Source: Ruminococcus sp. AF41-9
Lineage (GTDB): Bacteria; Bacillota; Clostridia; Lachnospirales; Lachnospiraceae
NCBI RefSeq assembly: GCF_003477525.1
Contig: NZ_QUDO01000011.1
Span: 29,158-93,157, forward strand
DNA length: 64,000 nucleotides
Reading direction: 5' to 3'
Shown in pieces: positions 26,965-36,831 of the stretch (position 1 is the first letter of the stretch; every line of letters begins with the position of its first letter). The position numbers and the translations under genes were made by a program. The notes under the pieces are model-generated. The model saw only the letters and a program-made list of their open reading frames with translations, did no database searches and had not been told where the DNA came from.

Positions 26965-28197
26965 GTGGAGGGAATCAGCGTAGAACAGGCAATGGAACAG
27001 ATTCTGCAATATACGCCTGTAATAAATGAGACAGAAGAAGTAGAACTGAATAAGGCAGGGGGAAGAATCCTGGCGCAGGATATGGTGGCAGAATTTAACA
27101 ATCCTCCTTTTGACCGGTCACCGGTAGACGGTTATGCCTGCAAGGCAGAAGATCTTGCAGGTGCATCTTCAGAGCACCCGGTGAAGCTGAAAGTGATGGA
27201 AGAAATTGACGCAGGACAGTACTCGGAGAGAGTTGTGGAATCTGGGCAGGCTGTACGTATCATGACCGGTGCTGCAATTCCGAAGGGATGTGACTGCTGT
27301 ATTTTTCAGGAAGATACCGATTACGGGGAAGAGACAGTGGAAATTTACCGGGAAGTAAAACAGTGGGACAATTACTGCTTTGCGGGAGAGGATTTCAAAA
27401 AAGGAACCACACTTCTGAAAAAAGGAACCCATATCGGATATGTGGAAGCGGCAGTTCTGGCAGGAATGGGGGCTGCGAAAGTGCCGGTTTACCGTCGACC
27501 GAAAGTGGTGCTTCTGACTACCGGGGACGAAGTGGTAGAACCCGGAAATCCTTTACCTGCCGGAAAGATTTACAACAGCAATATGACCATGCTGTCAGCC
27601 AGAATGATGGAACTTGGGATCGAACCGTTTTATATGGAAGCAGTGAAAGACAATCCACAGGTTATGGCAGAAAAAATAAAAGAAATAGCAGAACAGGCAG
27701 ACATGATCATCACTACGGGCGGTGTTTCCGTAGGAAAAAAAGATATCATGCATGAGTCTATCCGCCTGATCGACGCAGAAAGAATTTTCTGGAGAGTAAA
27801 TATGAAACCTGGAATGCCGACACTGTTTTCTGTATATAAGAACGCTTCGGGCGGAAAAGTTCCGGTGATCAGTCTTTCCGGAAATCCTTTCGGCGTTGCA
27901 GTTACAATAGAACTCCTGATCCGTCCGGCACTGGAGAAGATGATGCAGAATCCGGCAATCGGTCTGAAGGAAGTGACGGGCGTTATGGCAGATGACTTTG
28001 TGAAAGGAATCAAAGGCCGCCGTCTTATCCGCGCATACTGGGAAAATGGCCGGTTCCATCTTCCGAACGGACTGCATTCCAATGGAGTACTCAGTTCCAT
28101 GGCAGGATGTAATTGCCTGATCGACACAAAAACCATGGAAGATAAGGAAAGCAAAAGCCTGAAGACAGGGGATAAAGTCAGTGCAGTCTGGCTTTGA
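26965..28197 (+). CDS. moeA: Molybdopterin molybdenumtransferase
   Basis: 410 residues, full length for MoeA. It inserts molybdate into adenylylated molybdopterin. Domains I-II carry PPFDRSPVDGYA and VRIMTGAAIPKGCD; domain III, related to MogA, carries LLTTGDEVVEPG and IITTGGVSVGKKD; a C-terminal beta domain follows. The GTG start at 26965 follows AAAGGAGG. Part of the plus-strand cofactor group after the sensory hydrogenase module; the adenylyl-transferase partner (mogA/moaB) is not in the window. Confidence 0.95.
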   Translation: MEGISVEQAMEQILQYTPVINETEEVELNKAGGRILAQDMVAEFNNPPFDRSPVDGYACKAEDLAGASSEHPVKLKVMEEIDAGQYSERVVESGQAVRIMTGAAIPKGCDCCIFQEDTDYGEETVEIYREVKQWDNYCFAGEDFKKGTTLLKKGTHIGYVEAAVLAGMGAAKVPVYRRPKVVLLTTGDEVVEPGNPLPAGKIYNSNMTMLSARMMELGIEPFYMEAVKDNPQVMAEKIKEIAEQADMIITTGGVSVGKKDIMHESIRLIDAERIFWRVNMKPGMPTLFSVYKNASGGKVPVISLSGNPFGVAVTIELLIRPALEKMMQNPAIGLKEVTGVMADDFVKGIKGRRLIRAYWENGRFHLPNGLHSNGVLSSMAGCNCLIDTKTMEDKESKSLKTGDKVSAVWL

Positions 28198-28236
28198 ATC
28201 AATTTCCCATCGCCTGAAGACAGTGGGTTTGCACCC

Positions 28237-28815
28237 ATGACAAACGAAAGGAAAATTTATAAAAAAATGACTGGGCAGAAAAATATATTTGCAGTCAGCG
28301 GAGTAAAAAATTCCGGGAAAACAACGCTGATCTGTAAGCTTCTGGAAATATTTAAGGGAAAAGGACTGAAAGCAGCAGTGCTGAAACATGACGGGCATGA
28401 TTTCGAACCGGATGTACCTGGCACGGATACTTACCGCCAGCTTCAGGCAGGGGCTTACGGAACGGTTGTTTTTTCCGCCGGGAAATATATGTTGGTGAAA
28501 CAGCAGCCACAGATTTCGGAAAAAGAACTGATGGAATTTTTCCCGGAAGCTGATCTGATCCTGCTGGAAGGCTTCAAATACAGTACTTATCCGAAGATTG
28601 AGATTGTCCGAAAGGGAAATTCAGCAGAAAGCGTCTGTGATCCGAGGTATCTGGCAGCAATCGCGACCAATCTGGATGAAAATGAAAGAAAAACACTGCC
28701 CGTATCCGGAACCGGAAAGACTGCGGAGGAGTTAAAGATTCCGGTACTGGAACTGGACAGTGCAGAAGATATTGCGGAATTTGTCCTGAAGTATCTGCGA
28801 CATGATCCTTTGTGA
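28237..28815 (+). CDS. mobB: Molybdopterin-guanine dinucleotide biosynthesis protein B
   Basis: 192 residues with a P-loop (VSGVKNSGKTTL), LKHDGHDF and LLEGFKYSTYPKIEIVRKG, the conserved MobB segments. MobB is a GTP-binding accessory factor that helps MobA attach GMP to molybdopterin. Homology begins at about 28267, where a second ATG follows AAAGGA at a long distance, so the true start may be 28267 (182 residues); 28237 itself has no visible ribosome site. It lies 39 bases after moeA. A repeat remnant follows the stop. Confidence 0.85.
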   Translation: MTNERKIYKKMTGQKNIFAVSGVKNSGKTTLICKLLEIFKGKGLKAAVLKHDGHDFEPDVPGTDTYRQLQAGAYGTVVFSAGKYMLVKQQPQISEKELMEFFPEADLILLEGFKYSTYPKIEIVRKGNSAESVCDPRYLAAIATNLDENERKTLPVSGTGKTAEELKIPVLELDSAEDIAEFVLKYLRHDPL

Positions 28816-28827
28816 TGCAGGTAACTA

Positions 28828-28864
28828 CCCACTGTTTATTGCTTTTTGCAATTGAAACGGGGGA
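28828..28864. repeat. Interspersed repeat (CCCACTGCTTATTGC type)
   Basis: CCCACTGTTTATTGCTTTTT, then GCAATTGAAACGGGGGAT. A closely similar copy lies at 42238-42277 and an inverted partial copy at 36784-36808. Confidence 0.6.
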
Positions 28865-28883
28865 TAATCTATATGTAGAGGAG

Positions 28884-29702
28884 CTATTCGACAGGTGCAT
28901 TTCCGGCGAATAATTTCATGCGGTCACGGCGTGCGGCGCAGACAAGAGTAAGGTGATATTCCTTAGCCATGGCAACTGCCTCGGCAGACGGGGAAGCCTT
29001 ACTTGCCAGAACCGGGATTCCGGCGCGGATCGCTTTGATCGCCATATCTGTAGGGATACGTCCGCTGGAATAAACCACACATTTTTTCAGATCAACACCA
29101 TGACGCAGGGCATAGCCAATGGATTTGTCCAGGGCATTGTGACGGCCGATGTCTTCACACTGGAAGAGAAGTTTTCCATTGCAGGCAAGGAAGCAGCTAT
29201 GGGTCGCCCAGGTCTGGCTGTGAAGCGGAGTGCCATTGGCAAAACAGTCTGCCAGGTCAAAGACCCACTGCTTTTTCCAGGGGATCGGAGTTACTGGCAT
29301 TAATGGCTGGTCTGTGATAAAATAATCATTAAGAACACGATTTCCGGTGCAGCAGGTAGGAGTAGGTGCAACATAATCTTCGTTTTCCTCATGAGGCTGC
29401 CCGGATTTATTTTTACTCAGGATCACGCGGGCCCGTTTGCCGAATTCGCAGATATAAATCTGGTCAACATCGTCGGCAGATGAGATGATCCCTTCAGTAA
29501 AAAGACGGCCAAGAACCAGTTCGGCCAGATGCTCCGGAATACAGACCAGTTTCATGGTCAGGCGCTCATTTACATACACATCCATCATGTGCTCCACGAG
29601 AATAGGTTCTGTTTCCTCATGAGTTTCCCCGTCACGGCCAAGAAACTCATAGGTCACGTTCTCGAGCAGGCTGAGGTTGTGGTATTGTTCGTTGATTTTC
29701 AT
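28884..29702 (-). CDS. fdhD: Formate dehydrogenase accessory sulfurtransferase FdhD
   Basis: 272 residues. FdhD carries sulfur from a cysteine desulfurase to the metal cofactor of formate dehydrogenase, which is needed for activity. Family segments include RLFTEGIISSADD, CEDIGRHNALDK, VVYSSGRIPTDM and ASKASPSAEAV. The sulfur-carrying CXXC loop of E. coli FdhD is replaced by PTCCTGN, with adjacent cysteines. It is the only minus-strand gene in the formate/molybdenum block. The AAAGGAAC ribosome site precedes ATG 29702. Confidence 0.93.
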   Translation of the reverse strand: MKINEQYHNLSLLENVTYEFLGRDGETHEETEPILVEHMMDVYVNERLTMKLVCIPEHLAELVLGRLFTEGIISSADDVDQIYICEFGKRARVILSKNKSGQPHEENEDYVAPTPTCCTGNRVLNDYFITDQPLMPVTPIPWKKQWVFDLADCFANGTPLHSQTWATHSCFLACNGKLLFQCEDIGRHNALDKSIGYALRHGVDLKKCVVYSSGRIPTDMAIKAIRAGIPVLASKASPSAEAVAMAKEYHLTLVCAARRDRMKLFAGNAPVE

Positions 29703-29823
29703 AGGATTGTTCCTTTCGTTTTGTGAGGATTATCAGACAATAATCTTGATACTTTCAGTATAGACTGCGGAGCATAGCGTGTCAAACGATTACGAAAGAA
29801 ACACTGTAGCTGTGTGTTACTGT

Positions 29824-29884
29824 TGTTACTGTTCGCAGGTAGTATTCCGCGAAGTGTGTTATTGAGAACGGAGTAAACAGTAAC
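29824..29884. repeat. Interspersed hairpin repeat, short copy
   Basis: GTTACTGTTCGC at the left and GTAAACAGTAAC at the right, with CCGCGAAGTGTGTTATTGAG shared with the right half of the 23254 copy. It lies in the fdhD-moaA divergent gap. Confidence 0.7.
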
Positions 29885-29939
29885 ACCTGGAACAGCAGAA
29901 GAAAAATAATTATTAAAAAGTAAAAGGCAGGTAGAGCCG

Positions 29940-30914
29940 ATGACAGATAAATATGGAAGAGAAATAGATTATTTAAGAATTTCCCTGACAGACAGATGCA
30001 ACCTCAGATGCATTTACTGTATGCCGGAGGAAGGTGTAAAATCACTTTCTCATGCGGAAATTCTCACATACGACGAGATTCTTCGTATCTGCAGATGTGC
30101 AGCAGGTCTGGGAATCCGTAAAATAAAATTGACAGGTGGAGAGCCACTTGTACGCAAGGGCTGTGCGAACCTTGCAAAACAGATCAAGGCAATTCCGGGA
30201 ATTGAGAAAGTAACATTAACAACAAACGGAATCCTGCTTGCAGAGCAGCTTGATGCGTTGCTTGATGCAGGAATTGATGCAATCAACATCAGTCTTGATA
30301 CTCTTGATCCGGAGCTTTTTAAGAAAGTTGCAAGGCGTGACGGACTGGAAAAAGTATTCGAGGGAATTGAAGCAGCACTTGCACATCCGGGACTTTCCCT
30401 GAAGATCAACAGTGTTCCGGTAATCAAGGAAAAAGAAAATTTCATCGGGATTGCAGGACTGGCACAGAAGTATCCGATCCATGTGCGCTTCATAGAAATG
30501 ATGCCGATCGGATTCGGAAAACAATTCCCGTTCCAGGATGAAGAGTCCATCAAAGCAGTTCTGGAAGAAGCTTATGGTCCGATGCATGCGGTAAACGAAC
30601 GCTATGGAAATGGTCCGTGTCATTATTATGAAATCGCCGGATTTAAAGGAAAAATCGGTTTTATCAGTGCCATGACTCATAAATTCTGCAGCCAGTGCAA
30701 CAGGGTGCGCCTGACATCAGAAGGATTTATGAAAGGATGCCTCCAGTATCAGGAAGGCACAGATTTACGAGGTCTGATGCGTGGCGGCTGTACAGATGAA
30801 GAGCTGACACAGGCGATTTATCAGGTTATCTGGAATAAACCGGTCAGCCATAATTTCTATGAAGCGAAAACCGAGCAGGATGAGATCAGAGGAATGTCAC
30901 AGATTGGTGGATGA
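29940..30914 (+). CDS. moaA: GTP 3',8-cyclase (molybdopterin synthesis)
   Basis: 324-residue radical SAM enzyme performing the first step from GTP toward cyclic pyranopterin. The N-terminal cluster motif is CNLRCIYCM, the C-terminal second cluster is CSQCNRVRLT with a later Cys in GCLQ, and the protein ends in the Gly-Gly tail typical of MoaA. The ATG at 29940 begins MTDKYGREIDYLR, the usual N terminus. moaC, moaD and moaE are not in the window. Confidence 0.97.
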   Translation: MTDKYGREIDYLRISLTDRCNLRCIYCMPEEGVKSLSHAEILTYDEILRICRCAAGLGIRKIKLTGGEPLVRKGCANLAKQIKAIPGIEKVTLTTNGILLAEQLDALLDAGIDAINISLDTLDPELFKKVARRDGLEKVFEGIEAALAHPGLSLKINSVPVIKEKENFIGIAGLAQKYPIHVRFIEMMPIGFGKQFPFQDEESIKAVLEEAYGPMHAVNERYGNGPCHYYEIAGFKGKIGFISAMTHKFCSQCNRVRLTSEGFMKGCLQYQEGTDLRGLMRGGCTDEELTQAIYQVIWNKPVSHNFYEAKTEQDEIRGMSQIGG

Positions 30915-31011
30915 GTTTTAAAGATTTTTAATATACGGATATTTTACCTGTAATTTCATTATATGTAATGTGCAGAAAAAACAATGTTTTTTAAGGAAAA
31001 GGAAAATAATA

Positions 31012-31596
31012 ATGCAGGAGAAGCAGATATCTATGGTAGTCCTTGCAGGCGGAGCCAGCAGCCGTATGGGTCGGGACAAATCAGATCTTACAATAGAGGG
31101 AAAAACATTCCTTGAAATGCAGATAGAAAAAGGTCGGAAACTGGGAATCAACGATATTCTTCTGTCTGGCTATCACGGTGAAAAGAAATATGAATATCCT
31201 ATTGTACCGGATCGCTTCCCGGGGAAAGGTCCGTTGGGAGGACTGGAAGCATGTTTTCGTAAAGCAAAGAATCCATATTGTCTGGTACTTGGCGTAGATG
31301 TTCCATTAGTTCCGGCAGACGAACTGGCAGCAATGATCCGTCAGGCTCAGAATTCAGAAGCAAGGGCAGTGATCCTGAGCCACAGCGGACATGAAGAACC
31401 TCTTATGGGAGTATATCGTACAGAACTGGCAGATGCCATGCTTGAAGAAATCACTGAGCGGAAAGGCGCAGTTTTTGCCTTTCTGCGGAGAAATGGATAT
31501 GAATGTTACGAAAGCCAGGTCCCGGACTGGTATTTTTCCAATATCAATGATCCGCAGACCTATCAGGAAATGATAAAAAAGTATTTCCCGGAATGA
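31012..31596 (+). CDS. mobA: Molybdenum cofactor guanylyltransferase
   Basis: 194 residues of the nucleotidyltransferase (GT-A-like) fold. VVLAGGASSRMGRDKSDL binds GTP, VPDRFPGKGPLGGL and LGVDVPLV (Asp metal ligand) are conserved. It attaches GMP to molybdopterin to make the MGD cofactor that formate dehydrogenase uses. The start at 31012 follows AAGGAAAAGG; an in-frame ATG-like start 14 codons upstream lacks homology. Last gene of the formate/molybdenum block. Confidence 0.92.
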   Translation: MQEKQISMVVLAGGASSRMGRDKSDLTIEGKTFLEMQIEKGRKLGINDILLSGYHGEKKYEYPIVPDRFPGKGPLGGLEACFRKAKNPYCLVLGVDVPLVPADELAAMIRQAQNSEARAVILSHSGHEEPLMGVYRTELADAMLEEITERKGAVFAFLRRNGYECYESQVPDWYFSNINDPQTYQEMIKKYFPE

Positions 31597-31854
31597 GCGT
31601 GAAAAGAAAAATACAGTAACAGATCATGGTAAAAAAATAAATCAGTTTCCGGTTTATGGTAGAAATGCGATTTTTTCTGTGATAAGATGAGAAGGATTCA
31701 AAAAGCATAACTGCTCTGACTGAAAAATTATAAGAGAGTGTCATGCGTTTTGGAAAGAAACAGAGAGATTGATACAGGTAACTGTGAAGATGAAGATACT
31801 GAACAGTTACGATAGCTGTAGAAATACACATAAAAAGGGAACGGAGTTAGAAAA

Positions 31855-33279
31855 GTGAAAAAAAGAAATAACTTTTTCAGAAGTCTGCGTTTTCGTATTC
31901 TGGTCATCTTAATTATTCTGGGAATCGTGCCTGGTGTGATCGTAACTTATACCATGCTTCACAACTATCAGGACCGGGCTGTTTCCATGCTTACAGAAAC
32001 GGTGCGCAGCCAGTGTGAGATTTTGAGTAACCTGATCATTAAGGAAAATTATCTGAATGACACCAGCTCAGAAACAGTAAACAGTAAGCTTGAGATGTTT
32101 TCCAACATTTATAATGGAAGAGTTCTGCTGGCTGACAGAGACTTTAAGATCGTAGGAGATACCTTCCATACAGAAGAAGGGAAATCGCTTCTGAGTCCTC
32201 TGGCAGTTGCATGTGTCAAAGGAGAAAAGGCTGACAATTTTGATTCCAGAAGCAAGATTCTGGAAGTAGCAGTTCCTGTACAGAGTCCGGATGTTCAGCA
32301 GCTTCAGGGTGTGATGCTGGTAACAGTTTCCACAATGGACATTGCACAGACACTGGATGAACTGGAACAGAGAGGCGTTATGCTGATCGGTGTGATCGTA
32401 GTGCTTTCGGTATTTCTGGCGTGGCTGTTGTCTACAATCCTTGTGAAACCGCTTGCCAGAGTTACGAAGTCCATTGAGGACCTGACAGATGGTGTGCTGG
32501 ATGAAGAAATCAGTGTTCCTGACTATACAGAGACAGAGCTGATCACAGATGCTTTCAACAAGATGGTCAACCGTATGAAGATTCTGGACGAATCCAGGCA
32601 GGAGTTCGTATCCAATGTGTCTCATGAGCTGAAAACACCGCTGACTTCCATGAAGGTTCTGGCAGATTCTCTGGTAGGACAGCAGGGAATCCCGGAGGAA
32701 CTGTATCAGGAATTTATGGGCGATATCACTGCCGAGATCGATCGTGAAAACAAGATCATCACAGACCTTCTTTCTCTGGTAAAAATGGATAAGAAGGCTG
32801 CGGATGTGAATATCACACATATGGATATCAACCAGCTTCTGGAGGACATTCTGAAACGTCTGCGTCCAATCGCGGACAAACGGAACATCGACCTGATCCT
32901 GGATTGTTTCCGTCCTGTGGAAGCAGACGTGGATGAGGTGAAATTTACTCTTGCCATCAGTAATCTGGTGGAAAATGGAATCAAGTACAATGTGGATGAT
33001 GGATGGGTCCGGGTATCCCTGGATGCAGACCATAAATATTTTTATGTAACAGTGGCAGACTCCGGTATGGGAATTCCGGAGGACAGTATTGAAAAAATCT
33101 TTGAACGTTTTTACCGTGTGGACAAGTCCCATTCCAAGGAAATCGGCGGAACAGGTCTTGGTCTGGCAATCACGAGAAGTTCCATTGCCATGCACCACGG
33201 AGCAATCAAAGTATTCAGTAAAGAAGGCGAGGGAACGACATTTTCTGTTCGGATTCCATTGTCTTATATCCCGGCTTAG
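31855..33279 (+). CDS. HAMP-containing sensor histidine kinase
   Basis: 474 residues. Membrane helix (about 12-32), extracytoplasmic sensor domain (33-170), second helix (175-197), HAMP, HisKA with His257 in NVSHELKTPLTS, and HATPase with NLVENGIKYN, DSGMGIP and GGTGLGLAI. A WalK/PhoR-like kinase. It starts at GTG 31855 after CGGAG. No regulator gene accompanies it; the OmpR-type regulator at 16941 in the comEA operon is the likely partner, since GerMN and comEC genes follow here. A fragment of the TACTGAACAGTTAC repeat lies in its upstream gap (31798-31811). Confidence 0.92.
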   Translation: MKKRNNFFRSLRFRILVILIILGIVPGVIVTYTMLHNYQDRAVSMLTETVRSQCEILSNLIIKENYLNDTSSETVNSKLEMFSNIYNGRVLLADRDFKIVGDTFHTEEGKSLLSPLAVACVKGEKADNFDSRSKILEVAVPVQSPDVQQLQGVMLVTVSTMDIAQTLDELEQRGVMLIGVIVVLSVFLAWLLSTILVKPLARVTKSIEDLTDGVLDEEISVPDYTETELITDAFNKMVNRMKILDESRQEFVSNVSHELKTPLTSMKVLADSLVGQQGIPEELYQEFMGDITAEIDRENKIITDLLSLVKMDKKAADVNITHMDINQLLEDILKRLRPIADKRNIDLILDCFRPVEADVDEVKFTLAISNLVENGIKYNVDDGWVRVSLDADHKYFYVTVADSGMGIPEDSIEKIFERFYRVDKSHSKEIGGTGLGLAITRSSIAMHHGAIKVFSKEGEGTTFSVRIPLSYIPA

Positions 33280-33289
33280 TATATTCAGA

Positions 33290-33348
33290 GTTGCTGTTTA
33301 CCGGAAGTATCGCGGAAAAGTATTGCTGAGAGCAGAGGAAACAGTAAC
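33290..33348. repeat. Interspersed hairpin repeat, degenerate short copy
   Basis: GTTGCTGTTTACCGG at the left and GGAAACAGTAAC at the right, with internal ATCGCGGAAAAGTATTGCTG related to the 23254 copy. It lies between the kinase stop and the GerMN gene. Confidence 0.55.
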
Positions 33349-33372
33349 GATCCCGGTTCAGGAGGTGCCATT

Positions 33373-34302
33373 TTGAAAAAAAAGATTTTTATGATCATAA
33401 CTGTGCTGATGCTATGCCTTCTCGCGGGAGGGTGTTCTGTGGAAGTGCAGAATGATCCGAATACACAGTCTGTCTATTATCTTTATGATATCAGTGCAGA
33501 CGAAACACAACTGGAAAAAGTTGCCTACAATCCGGAAGAGACAACCGCAGAGTATATGCTCAAAGATATGATGCAGCAGATGAATCAGAAGGAAGATGAT
33601 GTTGAGAGAATCAGCCTGCTTCCGGATGATGTGCAGATGAATTACAGTGTAGAAGGTGAGGTTCTGGTTGTGAATTTTAACAGCCAGTATACGCAGATGA
33701 GCAAGGCAAGAGAGATTCTGGTCCGTGCAGGTGTTGTAAAAACATTTTTACAGGTACCGGGAATTTCTGCGGTACGTTTTACAGTGGAGAATCAGGATCT
33801 TACGGATTCCAAAGGAGAATCAGTCGGTGAAATGACGGCAGATACTTTTGCAGAATTTTCCGGAAATGAACCGGATGCGTATTGCAGCACTACCTTTACC
33901 CTTTATTTCACTGATAAAGACGGACAGAATCTGGTGAAGGAACAGCGTACTGTGCGTTACAGACGCAGTATTCCCAAAGAGAGGATCGTGCTGGAACAGT
34001 TGATGAAAGGTCCGATGGAAAAAGGTCATTATCCGACGATTCCGGAGAATACGGAGATTCTGGACGTGACGATTGCAGACAGAATCTGTTATGTGGCGTT
34101 TGACCGTGTGTTTTCTTCCTATGCGCTGGATGTGTCTGAAAAGATTCCGGTGTATTCTGTAGTCAATACTTTGCTGGATGCGCTGGAGGCTGATAAGGTG
34201 CAGATCACGGTAGGAGCTTCGGATAAGCTCGATATTTTTGGGCAGAAGATGTCATTGTATCGTTTTTATGAAAAAAATGACAAGCTTGTGGTAACAGAAT
34301 AA
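33373..34302 (+). CDS. GerMN-domain lipoprotein
   Basis: 309 residues. Signal peptide with lipobox LLAGGC, then two GerMN (PF10646) domains at about 35-170 and 175-300; the hallmark is seen in VERISLLPDDVQMNYSVEGE and TEILDVTIADRICYVAF. The TTG start at 33373 is well placed behind GGAGGTG. In Firmicutes such lipoproteins often sit with a two-component kinase (LpqB/YycH-like arrangement) or in germination; here it follows a kinase, so modulation of that kinase at the membrane is a reasonable guess. Confidence 0.85.
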   Translation: MKKKIFMIITVLMLCLLAGGCSVEVQNDPNTQSVYYLYDISADETQLEKVAYNPEETTAEYMLKDMMQQMNQKEDDVERISLLPDDVQMNYSVEGEVLVVNFNSQYTQMSKAREILVRAGVVKTFLQVPGISAVRFTVENQDLTDSKGESVGEMTADTFAEFSGNEPDAYCSTTFTLYFTDKDGQNLVKEQRTVRYRRSIPKERIVLEQLMKGPMEKGHYPTIPENTEILDVTIADRICYVAFDRVFSSYALDVSEKIPVYSVVNTLLDALEADKVQITVGASDKLDIFGQKMSLYRFYEKNDKLVVTE

Positions 34303-34409
34303 CCAGTGTGCCGACAACGCGGAAATAAAGAATTCAGACGCGGGATTGTTCAGAAAATTAATTTGTTGGCACACAAGAATATCAACAACAGGAGGAAAGA
34401 GGACAAGCA

Positions 34410-36744
34410 ATGAGGAGACGCCCTGTGTGTATCCTGTGCCTGCTTCTGGTTGTTTTTCTGTGTGTGACAGACTGGCTGGGATTTTCACTGATCAGGGGAA
34501 ATCCTCTGCCGGAATCTGTGCAGACATGGATTAAAAAGCACCCGGAATCCACCATCTGCGGGGAGGTGGTCAGGTGCCAGGAAAATGAAGATGTCATATC
34601 TGTATATCTGAAAAATACTTATCTTATTTACTATTCTGAAGAAAAATCTGATCTGTCTTTGAAAGGACAATCTGAAAAAGAATTCGAAAAAATTTCCATT
34701 TATAATGTAAAAGTTTATCTGAAAAAGAAGAAAAAACTTCCGGCAGGAAGTTTGGTTCTGGTGTCCGGGAAACTGGAAGAAATCAAAGGTCCGTCAAATC
34801 CCGGAGAATTTGACAGCAGGCAGTATTATGCGTGTCGGCATACTTATTATGTAATGAAAAAAGGAAATATAGAGGGGCAGTCGCGGAATCATTCTGTTTA
34901 TGGACAGTTTTTGATCAATATGCAGCAGAAATTTGCGGATATTCTGGAGAAAGCAGGTGGGGAAGAGACCGGAGTTTTTGAGGCGATTGTGTTGGGGGAT
35001 AAAAGTAATCTGGATGCAGAGCTGAAGATGCGTTATCAGATGGCGGGGATCATTCATATTCTGGCGATTTCCGGGCTGCATATCAGCCTTCTGGGGATGG
35101 GGCTGTATGAGCTTTTGAAAAAGGCAGGTCTGGGAATCTGGCCGGCAGGGATTCTGGCTCTTGTGATCATGCTTCAGTATGGCATGATGACCGGAGGAGG
35201 TGTTTCGACGATGCGGGCGGTAAGTATGTTTCTGCTCTCTGTGGGTGCCAGGATTGCGGGGCGGATTTATGATATGCCGACAGGAATGGCAGCAGCCTGT
35301 ATTCTGATTCTGATGGAAAGTCCGGCGTATCTGGTGGATGGGGGATTTCTTCTTTCTTTTGGGTCTGTTATCGGGATTGGGTGTGTATGGCCTGTTTTGG
35401 AGGAAACATTGAAAACGGAGAATAAAATCCTGCGGTCGTTTCTGGCATCTGCGACTGTGCAGCTTGTTACGCTTCCGGTGGTGTTGTGGTTTTACGGGGA
35501 AGTTTCTGTGGCAGGGATTTTTCTGAACCTGCTGGTGATTCCTACAGTTGGGATTGTGCTGGGGAGTGGTGTGGCCGGGGTGATTCTGGGATTGTTTTAT
35601 ATAAAGGGAGCGTCTGTGGTGATTTTTCCGGGGCGGGTGATCCTGAAAATTTATGAATTTCTTATATCTGTGGCTGGGGAACTTCCATTCTGTACATGGA
35701 TTGGGGGGAAACCGAAGATGTGGCAGATTGTGGATTATTATCTTATTCTGGCGGTTGCGGTGTGGATAGAGCGAAAGTTGCTTCCGGGTGAAGAGAAAGC
35801 AGGGCGTGGAGAAGCAAAAAGAAGAAAAGCAGGATGTGAGAAAGAAGGGGGTGGGGAAGCAGGATATAGAAAAATCGGATGCGGGAAAGCCGGGATGATT
35901 TCTTGCAGTCTTAGTTCTGGGGTATCGGCCCGGAGAAGAATTTCGTATTACCTGTCTGGATGTGGGACAGGGAGACGGGACTGTTATAGAGATAGAAAAT
36001 CAGTGGAATCTTTTGATTGACGGGGGAAGTACGAATAAGAATGCGGTGGGGAAGTATCAGCTTCTTCCTTATCTGAAAAGCAGAGGGATTTCCAGGCTGG
36101 ATGGGATTTATATTTCTCATACGGATGAAGATCATATCAGCGGAGTGAGGGAGCTTCTGGAATATATGGGGGAAAATCTGAGCAGTGTCCGGGTGGAAAA
36201 TTTGTTTCTGCCAGCGTGGGAAAAGGTGCAGGAGAATCGGAATTATCAGGAGCTGGTCAGTCTGGCAGATACGGCCGGGATCAGAGTTTTCTGCCTGAAA
36301 GCCGGAGATGAGATCCGATACGGAAATACCAGTCTGAAAGTACTCTGGCCACAGTCTGGGGCGTCCGGAGAAAATGTAAATGAAGATGCCATGGTTCTGG
36401 AAATGATAACTCCGGATTTCAGAGGAATCTTCACCGGAGATATCGGAATGGAAACAGAAAAAAAGTTACTTCAGAGTGAGTGTCTGGAAGACGTAGACTT
36501 TCTGAAAACCGCTCACCATGGCTCCAGATATTCCACAGGAGAAGGATTTTTGAAAGTTATCAGGCCGGAGCTGGCGGTTATTTCCTGTTCTGCTACAAAC
36601 ACATATGGACATCCTTCGCCGGATACGGTTCGGCGTCTGAGAGAGTGCGGGAGTAGGGTTTTGATTACGAAGGATGTGGGGGCGGTGATGGTATGCAGGA
36701 AGCGGGGACGGATTTTTGTGGGGAGTTATCTTGGGAGTCGATGA
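34410..36744 (+). pseudogene. comEC: ComEC DNA-uptake channel gene, apparently frameshifted
   Basis: The first frame (34410-36020) gives a DUF4131 N-terminal region and the competence membrane domain (GEETGVFEAIVLGDKSNL, ILAISGLHISLLGMGLYELL). The second frame (from about 35899 to 36744) gives FLAVLVLGYRPGEEF, LDVGQGDG and a metallo-beta-lactamase domain with SHTDEDHISG. One surplus T in TTT 35899-35901 separates them; removing it yields 777 residues. A repetitive Lys/Gly/Glu-rich linker precedes the break. ComEC forms the channel that imports single-stranded DNA. Either the gene is inactive or the base is an assembly error. GGAGGAAAG precedes the start region. Confidence 0.85.
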
Positions 36745-36783
36745 TGAATTAGGAGATTGTTGTTTGAGATGAGTAAAAAGAGG

Positions 36784-36808
36784 TGAAAAGCAATAAGCAG
36801 TGGGTGGG
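36784..36808. repeat. Partial inverted copy of the CCCACTGCTTATTGC repeat
   Basis: GAAAAGCAATAAGCAGTGGG matches the reverse complement of the repeat at 42238-42277. Confidence 0.5.
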
Positions 36809-36831
36809 TACATGTTCACAATAATATATTC

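Noticed and set aside
29703..29939. Molybdenum-cofactor riboswitch between fdhD and moaA
   Set aside because: The gap is filled by an interspersed repeat and I could not find the conserved core of that RNA.
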